From Aspidapion aeneum (lineage: Eukaryota; Arthropoda; Insecta; Coleoptera; Brentidae): DNA of 64,000 nt. The notes below the pieces were generated by a model that worked only from the letters and a program-made list of their open reading frames with translations, was not told the DNA's origin and did no database searches. Positions within the stretch are counted from its first letter, which is position 1. Every line of letters begins with the position of its first letter. Made by a program: the position numbers and the translations under genes. Positions 32,410 through 44,700 of the stretch are shown here, in pieces. The stretch spans positions 204,201,013 through 204,265,012 of the forward strand of contig OY755038.1 of the NCBI GenBank assembly GCA_963576565.1, written 5' to 3'.

Positions 32410-34402
32410 TACAGGGTGTCTCAGAACTAATGGTACATGGTTAAACTGTAGATTCCTTGGGTCAAAATATTACGATTTAGCTATACTTACCTTAGTCCAA
32501 AAGTTCGTATTAACCGAGATACAGGGTGTTAAACTTTATTTTTTCAATTCGATTTTCTTTAACAACTTTTTTACTAATTAATATTTTTGCAAAAACTAAC
32601 CAGCGTGTAAGTTTTTTCAAAATTGGCAAGACGATTCCGTTGAAAAATTTGATGTAAAGTGTACAGGGTGTTCTTTGGACCACTACCATTGCATAAAAAT
32701 CAGTATATTTTTTTTTGTGCCTCAGTGTATACCAGTTTTTATGTAAAATAATGATTTTCCCATCCTTTTTATGTAAAAAAGTTATACTGTTTTAAAGTCG
32801 CTCAGAGCAACGGTTTTTGAGTTTTGTGCATTTATAGTTTTTATTGCATGTGAGTAATCTGCCTAATTTATGTATGATACTTTCTTCAATTCTTTCTACT
32901 AATTAATAATTTTGCACAAGAAATTGGGTTTGTTGATTTTTGGGCATGGACAATTTAATTTTGGTTAAAAAAAAATAAAAATATTATACAGTGTGTTATC
33001 TGGCTCGGTACCGTTACATTAAAATAGGTCTAATGTTTTTGTTCCTCGGTGTATACAAGATTCTATAAAAAAACATTTATTTTTTTATTTTTTTTTAAGT
33101 GAAAAAGTTATAGCGTTTAGATGTCGCTTAGAGCAACGGTTTTTAAGATATTTAAATTATAAGTTTTTATTGTATGCGTAAAAGATTTTTGATTAAATTC
33201 TTACCTACTTCATACATATTAGCTATAATCAATAATTTTTTATAGCATTTTAAGATTGGATGTTTTCTTAAGAAATATTAAGTTAAAAAATATACAAAAT
33301 GGTTCTTGAATTATCAAAAGTGTGTTAAAACAATTGTAAGTTATTGTCCATTATTGCAACTCTGTAGGGCGATGTTTTTAATGAGGAACAAAAACTTCTT
33401 CGTATTAGTGTTTTTAAAAATGGTAAGTACGTATACTTTATTAATGCAACTATTTTTTATTGTTTTAAAAGAAAATTATAATTATTAATAAAATTAATAT
33501 TTTATTATTTATTGAAAAAATATAAAATTTCTTAAGCATGGCTCTCTCAGCAACAAAGTTAAAATTTTAAAATTGACAAATAGTAAATCAAACTTAAAAT
33601 TGTTTATTATAGTAGGCTTTTAAAATAAAAAAACAATAAAATCCAATAAAGTTGCTGTCTGCGTCTATTCTGTCAAACTTTCTTAAAACTACAGAACTGT
33701 TTCTAAAATTACTTAATACTTAAAATCATATTCTGTTTAAAAACCTGCTTAAGTATACACCGATGCACAAAAAAAATACACTGATGATTTTAATGCAATG
33801 GCAGTGGTCCAAAGAGCACCCTGTACATTGTACATCAACTTTTTCAACGGAATCGTCTTGCAAATTTCAGAGAAACCTACTTGCTGGTTAGTTTTTGCGA
33901 AAATATTAATTAGTAGAAAGAATTGAAGAAAGTATCATACATAATTTAGGCATTTCACTCGCATGCAATAAAAACTTTAAATGCAAAAATCTCAAAAACC
34001 GTTGCTCTGAGGGACTTTAAAGCAGTATAACTTTTTTAGATAAAAAAGATGGAAAAAACATTATTTTACATAAAAACTGGTATACACCGAGGCACAAAAA
34101 AAATACAGTGATTTTAATGCAGTGGTAGTGGTCCAAGGAACACCCTTTATATTGTACATCAAAATTTTCAACGGAATCGTCTTGAAAATTTCAAAAAAAA
34201 TTACACGCTTGTTATTTTTTGCAAAAATATTAATTAGTAAAAAAGTTATTAAAGAAAATCGAATTGAAAAAATAAAGTTTAACACCCTGTATCTTGGGTA
34301 ATACGAACTTTTGGACTAAGGTAAGTGTGGCTAAATCGTAATATTTTGACCCAAGGAATCTACAGTTTAACTATGTACCATTAGTTCTGGGACACCCTGT
34401 AT
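32410..34402. repeat. 2-kb long inverted repeat (ACAGGGTGTC family) with repeated modules
   Basis: The ends TACAGGGTGTCTCAGAACTA (left) and TAGTTCTGGGACACCCTGTA (right) are inverted copies, and similarity continues several hundred bases inward (TGGGTCAAAATATTACGATT against AATCGTAATATTTTGACCC). Each arm carries two related modules marked by a GTGTATACA or TGTATACC motif near CACCGAGGCACAAA, CCACTACCATTGCA and GAGCAACGGTTTTTRAG: left about 32660-32905 and 32985-33200, right about 33755-33960 and 33960-34150. No coding sequence. It lies between the protease and the odorant receptor gene. Confidence 0.8.
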
Positions 34403-35450
34403 AATATTCAACAGTGGTGAGCAAATGCCCCCCTCCCCTCTTTGCGTATGCTTATAGTTTACAAATAATCGATCTTGTGACTGTTTTAATAAATAAGATC
34501 TAACAATATTTTTAATGTGACAAAATTCTTGTACAATATTAATTATGTGTATTAATTTGATACATAATTGTTTTGCGGTAATTTTATTTAGCGCAACAAC
34601 ACTATAACAAATTATAGGCTAGCTTATCTTAAATATTAATTAGCCAATTATTTACTTAAATTCAGGCGTCTTGTCTTAACACGTTTTAATTATAACACGA
34701 AATACTTAATAGCACAATATTTGTTATGTGATGTCATATACCTAATGAAGTAAAATTACAGGCCCTATAATTGTTGTCTTGTTTGAATTCTACATTGCAT
34801 TGTATCGTATTTATCCCTAAGGCCGCTTGACATGGAGCAATAGACTTGCAGTTGCATGCAAGATTAGTGTCCATGAATGAGACATATTTGTTTATACACC
34901 TGATGTCATGTCATGTTTTTATTTTTTTTTTATTTGTCATTGTATTACAATTTCGTCGCTAAGACTAATTAGCAATTTTGATTTAACTTAATTTACTAGA
35001 AAAGTTAGATTTAAACTTAGGGTTTACTCAACAGTTCTCCCCGCTTTGCGTCAAATCTAACTCACAGTTTTGTTGTGTTTAGGAGGATTATTTTGTTTTT
35101 TTTTTCATTAGCTCAAACAACTTCACACTTTTTCGTTTTTAGTTATCTTCATGGCTTTTTGAGTACTTGAAGATGAAGATCACTATTTCGAGCTAATCAA
35201 GGTGCATTCATAATATTTCTAGAACTTTATTTAGAAATCTTTGTAAAACTAGTTACTGTCTTTAGTACAACCCCATAGTTGAATTCCATATGTCCATATT
35301 GGTTTCAGTATTTGTCTATAAAGCCGTATCTTGTTATGAATTATTAAATTGGATTTCCTTCCGATGTAATTAGCCAGTTCTTTTTTCTATAACTTATCTC
35401 AAGTTCTTTTTTTTTAACATATGCTTTCCAGCGTAATTTGGGATTAAGTG

Positions 35451-35774
35451 CATATACATAATATTCCAATACTCACCTACGGTACCTTACGATGCAGAAT
35501 GCAAACATATTTAAAACAGCAATATTAATGGGTATAAGTCTATCCTTTTTGCGACCCTTAAGATAACATGTCCTGATTGGTTATACTTTTACGCATGAAT
35601 ATTATTTTATTCTTGTATTCGTTAGGTCAAATAATCGGCGTACAGTTGACAAAAACTCTATCTATGTAAATTTGGTATCTGTGCATTTTTCGTACCTTTA
35701 TTTCTGAATGTTTGCATCAAACGCCAACCATTGTGTAAATAGGTAACAGAGAGTATTGGAATATTACGTATATG
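35451..35774. mobile_element. 324-bp MITE, 8-bp TSD, in the Jockey relic
   Basis: CATATACATAATATTCCAAT and the following ACTC are mirrored at the right end with one mismatch. ATTAAGTG is duplicated at 35443-35450 and 35775-35782, and removing element plus one copy rejoins the LINE frame (MTLN/PKLRW). An 8-bp duplication fits hAT. Confidence 0.85.
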
Positions 35775-36057
35775 ATTAAGTGTCATACCGAGATATTTTG
35801 CCTAATATATGTATGATACGGGAATATTGTTAATTGTGACTTGTATAAGATTTACATTTCTGTTTGTAAAATTAATATGAATTCATTTAATTTTATTCGC
35901 CACTTTGTGGTTGTCATTTAGCAACATTTGCTAATAAACTTTTCTGGGTGTGGGATATCGCAGGTGAATAATAAATACAAATAAAGACCTAGTATGCTAC
36001 CCTGGGGCACGCCTCAGAAAACGTTTTAGTTTAAAATTAATGCCTTATGCCATACAT

Positions 36058-36287
36058 TAGGGACTTATTGCAAATAAAGCCGAGCAGTAATTGTGTCGGG
36101 CACTACTCTGACAGTTTCGCATTATAAGAACAGCTGTCTTCTTTTAATATTGGGCCTTGTAAAAGCCAGTGCCGCCACTATTAATGGAAAGTAAACGACT
36201 AGATTTTTAAATTCGACTTTGGTATGTCAATTTTGAAAGATCAACTGTCAGTTTTCAATGGAAGACTGTCATTGCAATAAGTCCCTA
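36058..36287. mobile_element. TAGGGACTTATTGCAATAA MITE, copy 1
   Basis: Ends TAGGGACTTATTGCAATAAA and its reverse complement; TA on both sides is consistent with a Tc1/mariner-type target. It lies directly after RT motif A of the Jockey relic. Copies 2 and 3 are at 46192 and 56003. Confidence 0.8.
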
Positions 36288-36426
36288 TTGTCAAATTCTT
36301 GTGCTACATCTATAAATACTGTAGAACAAGCTTTTTCCTCTACTAGTGCTTTTTTATCTGGTGCTTCATGGGGCTGAAATGTTTTTTCTAAATGGCTTGG
36401 CAAAAAGTTCTGGTTTTTCTTTCTTA

Positions 36427-36731
36427 AAGGGGCCTACAGACACGCGAGCAGTTCTTGAGATTAGTACGCGCGAACTAATCTCTGCATACATGTATGTTTG
36501 GTGGAATTGCCTACACACACGAAGACAAAATTAAACGTTCTAAACATATACACGATATTATCAATGCGTTTTGCCTAGACACCGAGAGATTTGCTCGCGT
36601 ACATCGTGCGCGCGAACAAATCTTCGAGAGATATTTTAGGCGGATATTGTTTACACACGAAGAGATTAGTATGCGCAAACTTGTACGCGCGTACTAATCT
36701 CTAGAAATGTTCGCGTGTCTGTAGGCCCCTT
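36427..36731. mobile_element. 305-bp MITE (AAGGGGCCTACAGACACG ends)
   Basis: AAGGGGCCTACAGACACGCG and its reverse complement at the right end, TA on both sides, and secondary hairpins inside (GATTAGTACGCGCG-ACTAATCTC). Short frames in it are not genes. Confidence 0.8.
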
Positions 36732-37320
36732 TACTCCTTGCCCACTTTGCTCACTGGTCGCTTGATTTTCGTATTGGTGGAACTTGGGTAATTGGTTTTA
36801 TCAAAAAGAATAGTCAGTATTTTTGTCATCTGTAAGTTTATTAAGAAAATTGTTAATATAATTTTTCTCTGATGCGCTGCGTCATGTTGTCGAGAAATGT
36901 TTGTCGCGTGCATCACGGCTGTGCTGTCACGTCCTTCTTAGTTTTCTTTTTTCTAATATAAGGTCTTTGCCTTTGTATTGTTTATTCCCTTAAAAATTAT
37001 TCTTGGTTTTGGGCAGTTTTCTTAAGCTGCTTGTTGAATATTTGTAACAAAATAGTTTTACTATTCTTTATCAATTTGTTGTGGCGTTTGCAATGGTACT
37101 GATAGGTTTATTTTTTCCGACAGATTTTGTTTAAAACTAATCCAGTTGGTCAGTTTATTAACTAGTGAAATATTTGCTTCTTTCTTTATTATGTTTTTAC
37201 TAAGAGAATAATAGTGATCTGAGTGTGTTAAAATTAAAACTAAATTATGATTTTCTTGCAAATGTATTATGTATGAACAGCTAAATCAATTAACTCAAAA
37301 AAGTTGCCTCAATAGATCCG

Positions 37321-38462
37321 TCACTGCTTCTTCTCACATGGCTGTCCCTTGCGCCCAAACATAAGCATATGCTTGTTTATGTTTTTGGGGAAGGTTCAAT
37401 TTTTTTAAATATTATTTTCGACAATTACGTATGTATATGGTGGCGGAATACAACATATTATAAAACTTTCCACCCTCTTACAAAATTAATAATTACACAT
37501 TTTTCATTTGGTATAAATGTTAACGTACGCGTAAAAATAATTCCATAGTTAGTTCCAAAGTTGAGACAAGGGCTTTGTTAGAGACTTTATATAAATAGCA
37601 TTTGAGTTTGGAAATATAAGAGAGACTCGACAACAAAAAATTACATTAACAACTGACCATAATATCAACAATTAAATACAAAGAGCACAATTATTGGGCA
37701 GAACTAGATAGGACATACATTTTCTATAATTTTTGCGTGTTCTCACTCTAAAGAAAACCTTAAAAAGTTTCCTTTTTTTTTTGAGTTAGGTAGTTTGTGT
37801 AATAGTCAAATTTTTCTGAATATATTATACAGTACAAATTAAAGCTATAGAGCTGATCCGGTGAACTGTTTGTCTAAAACAAAGAAAAGCCATATAGAAA
37901 ATATGTAAGCGAGAAAAAAGGGAAGACGACTGCGATGCCAGTGGGTGCACCCATCAAGGAGAGAATTGGAGCAGTGGCAGAGAATAGGAGGGGAATAGAT
38001 GACTTTTCGACGAGTGCTTAGCCGAGTTTCATAGGGGCACTATAGGGATCTGTCATTCGGCCATTTTGTGGTTATCTTGTCGTAAATTATTCTCCAATAC
38101 CAGCTATCACAATAAAAAATAAAACATTATTTTTTGCCTACTACAAGATTGCAGAGGGATACAGTTTGTTAATCTTAAAATCTTCTATGTGGAATTATTT
38201 GTACAGTCGTCCGATATATAAATTACCTTATGAGCATAAGTAATTTTTTATTAATAAAAATAAAAACAATTTTTAAAAGCAATAATCTGATTCAAAAACA
38301 AATTTTTTCCTTTACAAAAAGGCTGGGCGGAAGCAGAACACCCCTCGGAAGTCCTAGCTACCCTCTGGCAACAGCACTTAAACTATCACAACAAAAACAA
38401 ACTAAATATTAAATCTTATTACTTTATTAACACCCTTTTATAGGGCCTCCACCACCCTAGAG
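37321..38462. other. 5' flank of the odorant receptor; no promoter motif assigned
   Basis: A GC-richer block at 37915-38035 looks like decayed coding sequence (perhaps a LINE end), but I cannot name it. The stretch 38320-38460 (GGGCGGAAGCAGAACACCCC) leads to the receptor start. Confidence 0.35.
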
Positions 38463-38723
38463 ATGTTTCAAGTCATAAAGGCGCGCAAAGTGTTACGTTT
38501 TGTGGCGGTTTGGCCTAAACACAAAGAAAACTTTTTCTACAAAATTGAGGTCTTCATTTCATACACCTTGGCTATATTGCTCCTAATATCATGCACTATA
38601 CAAAATGTGGCAGTGATGGGGAATCTTATTGAGTTTTCAAACAGTGTGTATTTGAGTATGTCTATATTTTTGGGGTTTTTTAAGATGGTTGAGTTTCGAA
38701 GAAAAAAAGAAACTCTGTTTAAG
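38463..38723 (+). CDS. Odorant receptor exon 1
   Basis: ATG at 38463. 87 codons with two hydrophobic segments (VFISYTLAILLLISC and SVYLSMSIFLGFF), ending KKETLFK with donor AAG/GTAAGT. The frame stays open into the intron but loses similarity. Confidence 0.82.
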
Positions 38724-41700
38724 GTAAGTCAAATAATTTTATTTTTGCACGGACCAAATAAGTTAGAGGATAAATATGGGGCATACCCATGCATTCTCAC
38801 ATGCGATGGTTTTGGACCATACTCTGATACCACGGTGGATAGAATAGACCGGTGTTCGGATCTTATATATATATATATAGGTCTGAAATAAAAATTGACA
38901 GGGATAGAAAATGCACCACAAGTGAAAATTTTTGGAATACCAAGTAATATTTCTCAAAAAAATATAAAAAAGTTATGTTACGGATAAATTTTGTTAAAAA
39001 TTGCGGCTAATGCAGTGGAATTTTCTCCCTTAAACTAAAAAAAAATAATGTCAGGAAGGGGTGGTGGTGCCCGGGCCCCTCTCCCCACCCCCACCTGGAT
39101 CCGCCACTGACAGTCGATCAGTGTCGCGCTTTATGTTCCTATATGCAAAATATAATACGTATACTTTTATTATGTTTAAATAAAAGCATATTTTTGTCCA
39201 GTTCCCCACCTGATTATTTTACGCATAATGTCTATACACGGTAAAAAAAATTGTCTTAGATCAAAGCAAGTTGCTTTGAAGTAAAATAATTTGTGCTTTC
39301 CTATTCACCAAGAGAATATTTTCTTGATATAGCCCAAAAAATGTCTTGCCTCTTATTTTAATGTGAAACAGAAATTGTTTTATTATAAATTAGAACTGAA
39401 ATAATCTAAGGCACCGTTTTCTCTGGAAGCAGAATATTACTTATATGAAGACAATTTGCTTTGTTACAAAATGGAATATACTGAAACAAAACAATTAAAG
39501 AAGGAAAATAAAGTCTAATTTCAAGATTAAACGTTGCGTTAAACTAAAAAGACATATTTTAATTCAAAACAAATTGTTATAAAGTAAAACAATTTATTCA
39601 AGAAAAGAACGTGTTTTCATTGATAAAATTTTTTATCGTGTACAAAATTTTTACCTCTGAAATATTAAATGCTCTATAAAATAAAATAAAAAGTAAAATA
39701 AACACATAAATCATAAAATTTGCCATCAAAGTTATTAGTTTCCGACAAAGGTAAGCATTTTATCCAGTGGCGTACGCAGGGGGGGCTTGGAGGCTGATGC
39801 CTTCCCCAGAGCACTGAATATTGACCCCTAAAACATGATTTTTCCCCAAAAATCAAAATGTATCGATCTGTGTTCAAGCCCCCCCAATCAATTCGCGCTC
39901 AAGCCCCCCACCCCAGGATTCATTTCTACGTACGCCATTGGTTTATCATAAGAATAATATGCAAAATGTGTTAAAATGTTTAGTTTTCAAAAGAATAATA
40001 ATATAAAAAGTTTGGGATTTGTTTTTTTATTTTTCTTTTTATGGTAAAATATGGCTTTTTGCCAATAACATTATATTGATTCTTTTAGATTCAAAAAATA
40101 CTTACCGGCAGCATTTTCAACGAAGTAAAGGTTAAAAATCCTCGGTTACTTGAAAGAAGAGCTAATTTTTTAAAAAACATGGAAGTGCTATACTTGATAA
40201 TGATTGGTCTTTGCATGGCTTTTTATGTTATTTTCCCAGGTAAAAGAAAGAAAAATCTGGTTCCTGGGTGTAAGAGAAACAAGTAACACAAACATTCTGA
40301 AATTTTGAACGTCCTCTTCATTATAACATATACTTCCTACTTAACGTAGATATGTGGTAACCGGCTCTGAAAAGAAAGAGCGCGTCTCCAAAATAGTGCG
40401 CTTATTTGAGCGCATATTCCAAATAGCGCGTATCAAAAAGCGCGTCTTTAAAATAGCACGTATTTGATATAGCGCGTTTAAAAACGGCATGTGTTCAAAA
40501 TAGCGCGTATCAAAATAGCACGTATCAAAACATTGCGACGCTTCTACTTTTTTGTAATCACTAATTAATCAATGAGTAATAATATGTAATTAAACAAATA
40601 TCTGGAAGCAGAACTTTATTTTCCAGCTAAATAAGACAATGGTATGCCCGGTAATTTTTATACAGTGGAGAATGGGGGTTCAGAAATAAAGAAAAAAGTA
40701 GCGCCACATGAGTTTAATACCAATCTTAGAAAAAGGATCTTAAATGAAATACAGTTCAACTCAAATATTGTAGCCAAACCATAAAACTCTACCTACTTCC
40801 GAGCCTTCCAGATTATTTGCGTAATTGAAAAAATAAAAAAATTGACTTATAACAAGATTTTTAAAACCTGCTGGTTAAAATGACACGAATAATGTGTGTG
40901 CAAAGTCTATCACAGTGTAGGTATAGTTTTTTCCAAAGTCACTTGAATAACTCCTAATACGGGGTTCTGTTCCATCAATTTCATGAAATTTTGCTTCATT
41001 CTGCCCTTCAAAAGTTATCCAAATTCATATAAAATCTTCCTGGTATAATTTCAACCCTACCGACAGAGAAAAGGCGCGGCTCTTTGCGGTCCGACCACAA
41101 AGTATTTGTTTTCCGAACGACCGAGGCCAGGTGGATGGACGGCACCTGATTGGCAGATTTTTTTGAGATGCGCTTTTAATTGCTTTCAAGTGTTCGTTTC
41201 GGGACCCCTTTAGTCGGCAGAATGCAGAGGTAGAAAATAAATCAGTGTCGGTTCTGTAGGTGTAGGAATAGAAAGTTTTATTATCTATTTTTATTTCTTT
41301 AGTTTACGCCATAATTAAATGAAATAATTTTCATGAGTATATTTACCGCCGTCCATGTCACTTTCTTTAAAGGATATGCCGATGGTCGGCTTTTATCTTT
41401 GTTTAACTGACTGCAAAAACTATACTTACATTTGAGTCAGAAGTAGAAGACTCAATTACCTACTTTAATAGTTTTTAAAAAATAAACTTTCAAAATCATT
41501 CTATCATAGGGGAGACCCGGACCAAATATCTGCGGTCATCATTCTACGTTGAAGAGAATGAGACAGACAGCAACAAAGCCCGAGATCTACCCCATGAGGT
41601 TAGACAATGTTATAAAAACATAAAAAAAATAACCTCATTTTTCGTTTTAAATATGTTCGAAAGAAGCCTTAGTTGAACTATATGGCAGTGGCGTATATAT

Positions 41701-44700
41701 GGGGGGGCCTGGGGGCTAAGACTTTTTTTGGATATTTTCCACATATTACGCCACTGCTATATGGGTTGTGTTAAGTTTGGCAAGTTTATTTAATTATACC
41801 TTACGTGACTTTGCCTAAACTGTTTAGGTAAATATACCTTAGCAGACCTGATATGCGCCATTTTAAACACGTGCCATTTTGATACGCGCTATTTTGATAC
41901 ATGCTATTTTGAGCACGCGCCATTTTGGTAAACGCTATTATCAACAAGCGCTATGTTGAACAAGCGCTATTTTGATGCGCGCTATTTTGATGCTTGTTAT
42001 TTTGAACACGCGCTGTTTTAATCCGCGCTAATAAAAACACGCGCTGTTTTGATACGTGCTAATTTGAACACTCGCTATTTTGAAGACGCGCTGTTTGGAT
42101 ACGCGCTATTTTCATATACGGAATTTCGTTACAGAAACATGGCAAACACACACATGCGCATTTTTTAAAACGTTTGATAGGTCTGAGACGCACGTAGCAA
42201 AATTTTTACAGCACATTTTTAAACATAGAAATAAAACTCCGGACTTGGATTGTCTTTATTTATTTAAAAATCGATGCTTTGGTTAGTATTTGATATGTCC
42301 AATCGTTTTCAAGAGTAAACTAACAATAAAGTTTATAGGCTACTGTGTGACTATATTATTGTTCCTTCACTCGAGTGTTAAGAGAACGTTTCGTTTCTTC
42401 TACATATGATATCCATACTCACCTGCTTTGGTAATTTTTCGTCGTTCATCCGTTGTACATGACCATACCACATCGGTTGTCTTTTAGTGATGTCATCTGT
42501 TCTAGATATTCTCATTGATATTTTTATTGCATCCATTTTGACAGTTTCCATTTTTGTTTTGTATTTTTCTGTTACGCGACAAATCTATATTACATCCAAC
42601 AGCATGTTTTTCACTATTGTTTCATATAAGTAAAATTTTACATTTCTTTTTATCTCTCTGCTCCATAATCCATCCAATAACCTTTCTTGCTTTTATTATT
42701 ATTTTTTCCAATCCTTTACAGTCTGTTCCTGCAATCAAATCTTCACCCAAGTACACATACTCATTGCATGGAGATAGTGTTTGTCCATTGTCTAGTTCCA
42801 ACTCACTTGAGTCGTTTCCAATACATAAGAAGTATGTCTTGTTCACGAGTTACCCCCACTTTTGCAATTTTTCCGTTAACTTTCTCATCAAATACTCCAT
42901 GTCTTCTTTATCATTAGCTACAATTACTTGAGGAGCAGCTGACTATTAAATCCAAAATATGTTGTTTTGAGAAAAATTTTAAAAAGAGAAAAGTAAGTCA
43001 GAACAAAAATTAAGATGTTGATGTTTGCCTCTGACTATTCTGAAAGGATTTAATGCGCTAATTGGGTTGTTTCTATTATAGATTGACAAAAAAGTAAAAC
43101 ATTTTTATATTTACAACGAAAATCACAAAAAGTGGATTTAATGCATTTTGGTCAGTTGCTCCTCACTTGGTCGTCAGCAAACTGTAGTGTGTATATGGTA
43201 AATTGCTCGTTGTATTCCTATACCTTGAAGAGAGATCAACATCCCTCTCCGTTGCCAGGAATTTTTTTGAAAGTCTATTTAAAATTTTAATTTCAGATGT
43301 TGACCCTTTGTATAGTTTGATCGCTTTTATGTATGGATGATTGATATTAGTTTGCTCTAACACTGTCCATAATTATTCTTCTGGAACTGTATTATATACT
43401 CTTTGAAGATCCACAACGGTAACATGAGTCTCTATATTTCTAGCACTCCTTTTCTCAAATACTTGTTTAAGACAAAAAACATTATTACCTCAAGATCTGC
43501 CTGCACGAAACGCACTTTGCTCTTATTCCTGTTGTTCATGTAAATCACTCTCTATTAGATCTCTAAGAATCCTACCGTACAATCTACTTAGAGTACTGGT
43601 TACTGAAATTCCTCTGTAATTGTTGCAATCCAGCTTGTGCAGCGTATTTTCCCCAGGTTCGATAGCTTTTCCGGATTTAAGATTTTTAATACTTGCTTTA
43701 TCATATCTTTTTCGATAATTACTTCCTCTCCATGTACTTCTATGTCTCTGTTCGGGAGGCTGACAGATATTCGGGTCTCGTTTCCTGCAGCAGTACGTTG
43801 TAGTGTTTTGTCCATTGTTCTGGTTTGATGATCTGAATATTTACTTTTTAACTATTTATCTGAAAGTTTTTAGTGTAGGCCGCCAAGTGTGACGGTCGCT
43901 TCCTTCTTAAGATGCATGTTTTTCATAAGAAATGGTTTCAATATGTTCGGTATGTCTGGGCTTGATTGACTAAGCCCTTCTTTGTTCTGGATTACAAATG
44001 CAGCACCAGTAAACTTTTGTTTTCGCCAATTCGACTCCTTATGCAAAACTTTAGGTGCAGACCATTGAATCCTGTGATCGTTTGACCAAATATGATCCGC
44101 TTAATGTGAATTTTGAAGAAGGCCATATACGAGGTGTGACAATTAAATTTGAAGACTGGCCCCCGTACTAACAGGTTTTAAATATCCACGCATCGGGCGG
44201 TTGGGGTTATTCACCTTGATATGTGCTCTACCACCGCGCGCAATCTTGTCGTCTTCCCTCTGCTAATTTTGCTTACCCAGTGGTTTGAAGCGGATCGTGC
44301 ATAGCTCATTTAGCGGAATTACGACAAGCGAAAAAATTGAGCAACGTATTAATTTAAAGTAAAACTCAAAAAAACGGCTACTAAATGCTTTCGAATGCTA
44401 AAGGATGTCTACGGGGAGCGGTGTATGTCTCGTGATATGATTTTTATGTGGCATAAATGCTTCTCGAGGATCGTGAAGAAGTTAAAGATGATGAACGAGA
44501 AGGGCGCTCCAACACATCCAAAACAGCGATGCTCATTGTGTTTCTTTTCGATAACAGGGGTGTTATTCTTATTGAATGGGCGCGTGAGGATGTCAAACAG
44601 TTAACCAAGATTTATATTTGGAAGTATTGATGTAGCTAAGGGAACGTCCAAGGAAAAAACTTCCAGATTTGTGGAACGCGTAACTGCTCTACCAGGACAA

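Larger units (their letters stand above)
34917..37320 (-). pseudogene. Jockey-type LINE, decayed and split by three MITEs
   Basis: Reading the minus strand from 37320 down: end of the endonuclease and linker (NKLTNWISFKQNLSEKINLS), thumb-linker remains (QVPPIRKSS, KWARS), RT motif A STVFIDVAQEFD (about 36300), motif B GVPQGSILGLYLYLLF (about 36015), WRIKLNEF (about 35900), AKYLGMTLN then PKLRWKAYVKKK across the MITE at 35451, KIRLYRQILKPIWTYGIQLW (about 35300) and an A-rich 3' end (34917-34930). These match Jockey-clade elements of insects. Several stop codons and a deletion between motifs A and B (no FADD box seen) make it inactive. MITEs at 35451-35774, 36058-36287 and 36427-36731 interrupt it. 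Confidence 0.8.

Noticed and set aside
37915..38035. GC-richer, coding-looking block upstream of the receptor
   Set aside because: No frame stays open long enough and no family could be named; possibly a LINE tail.
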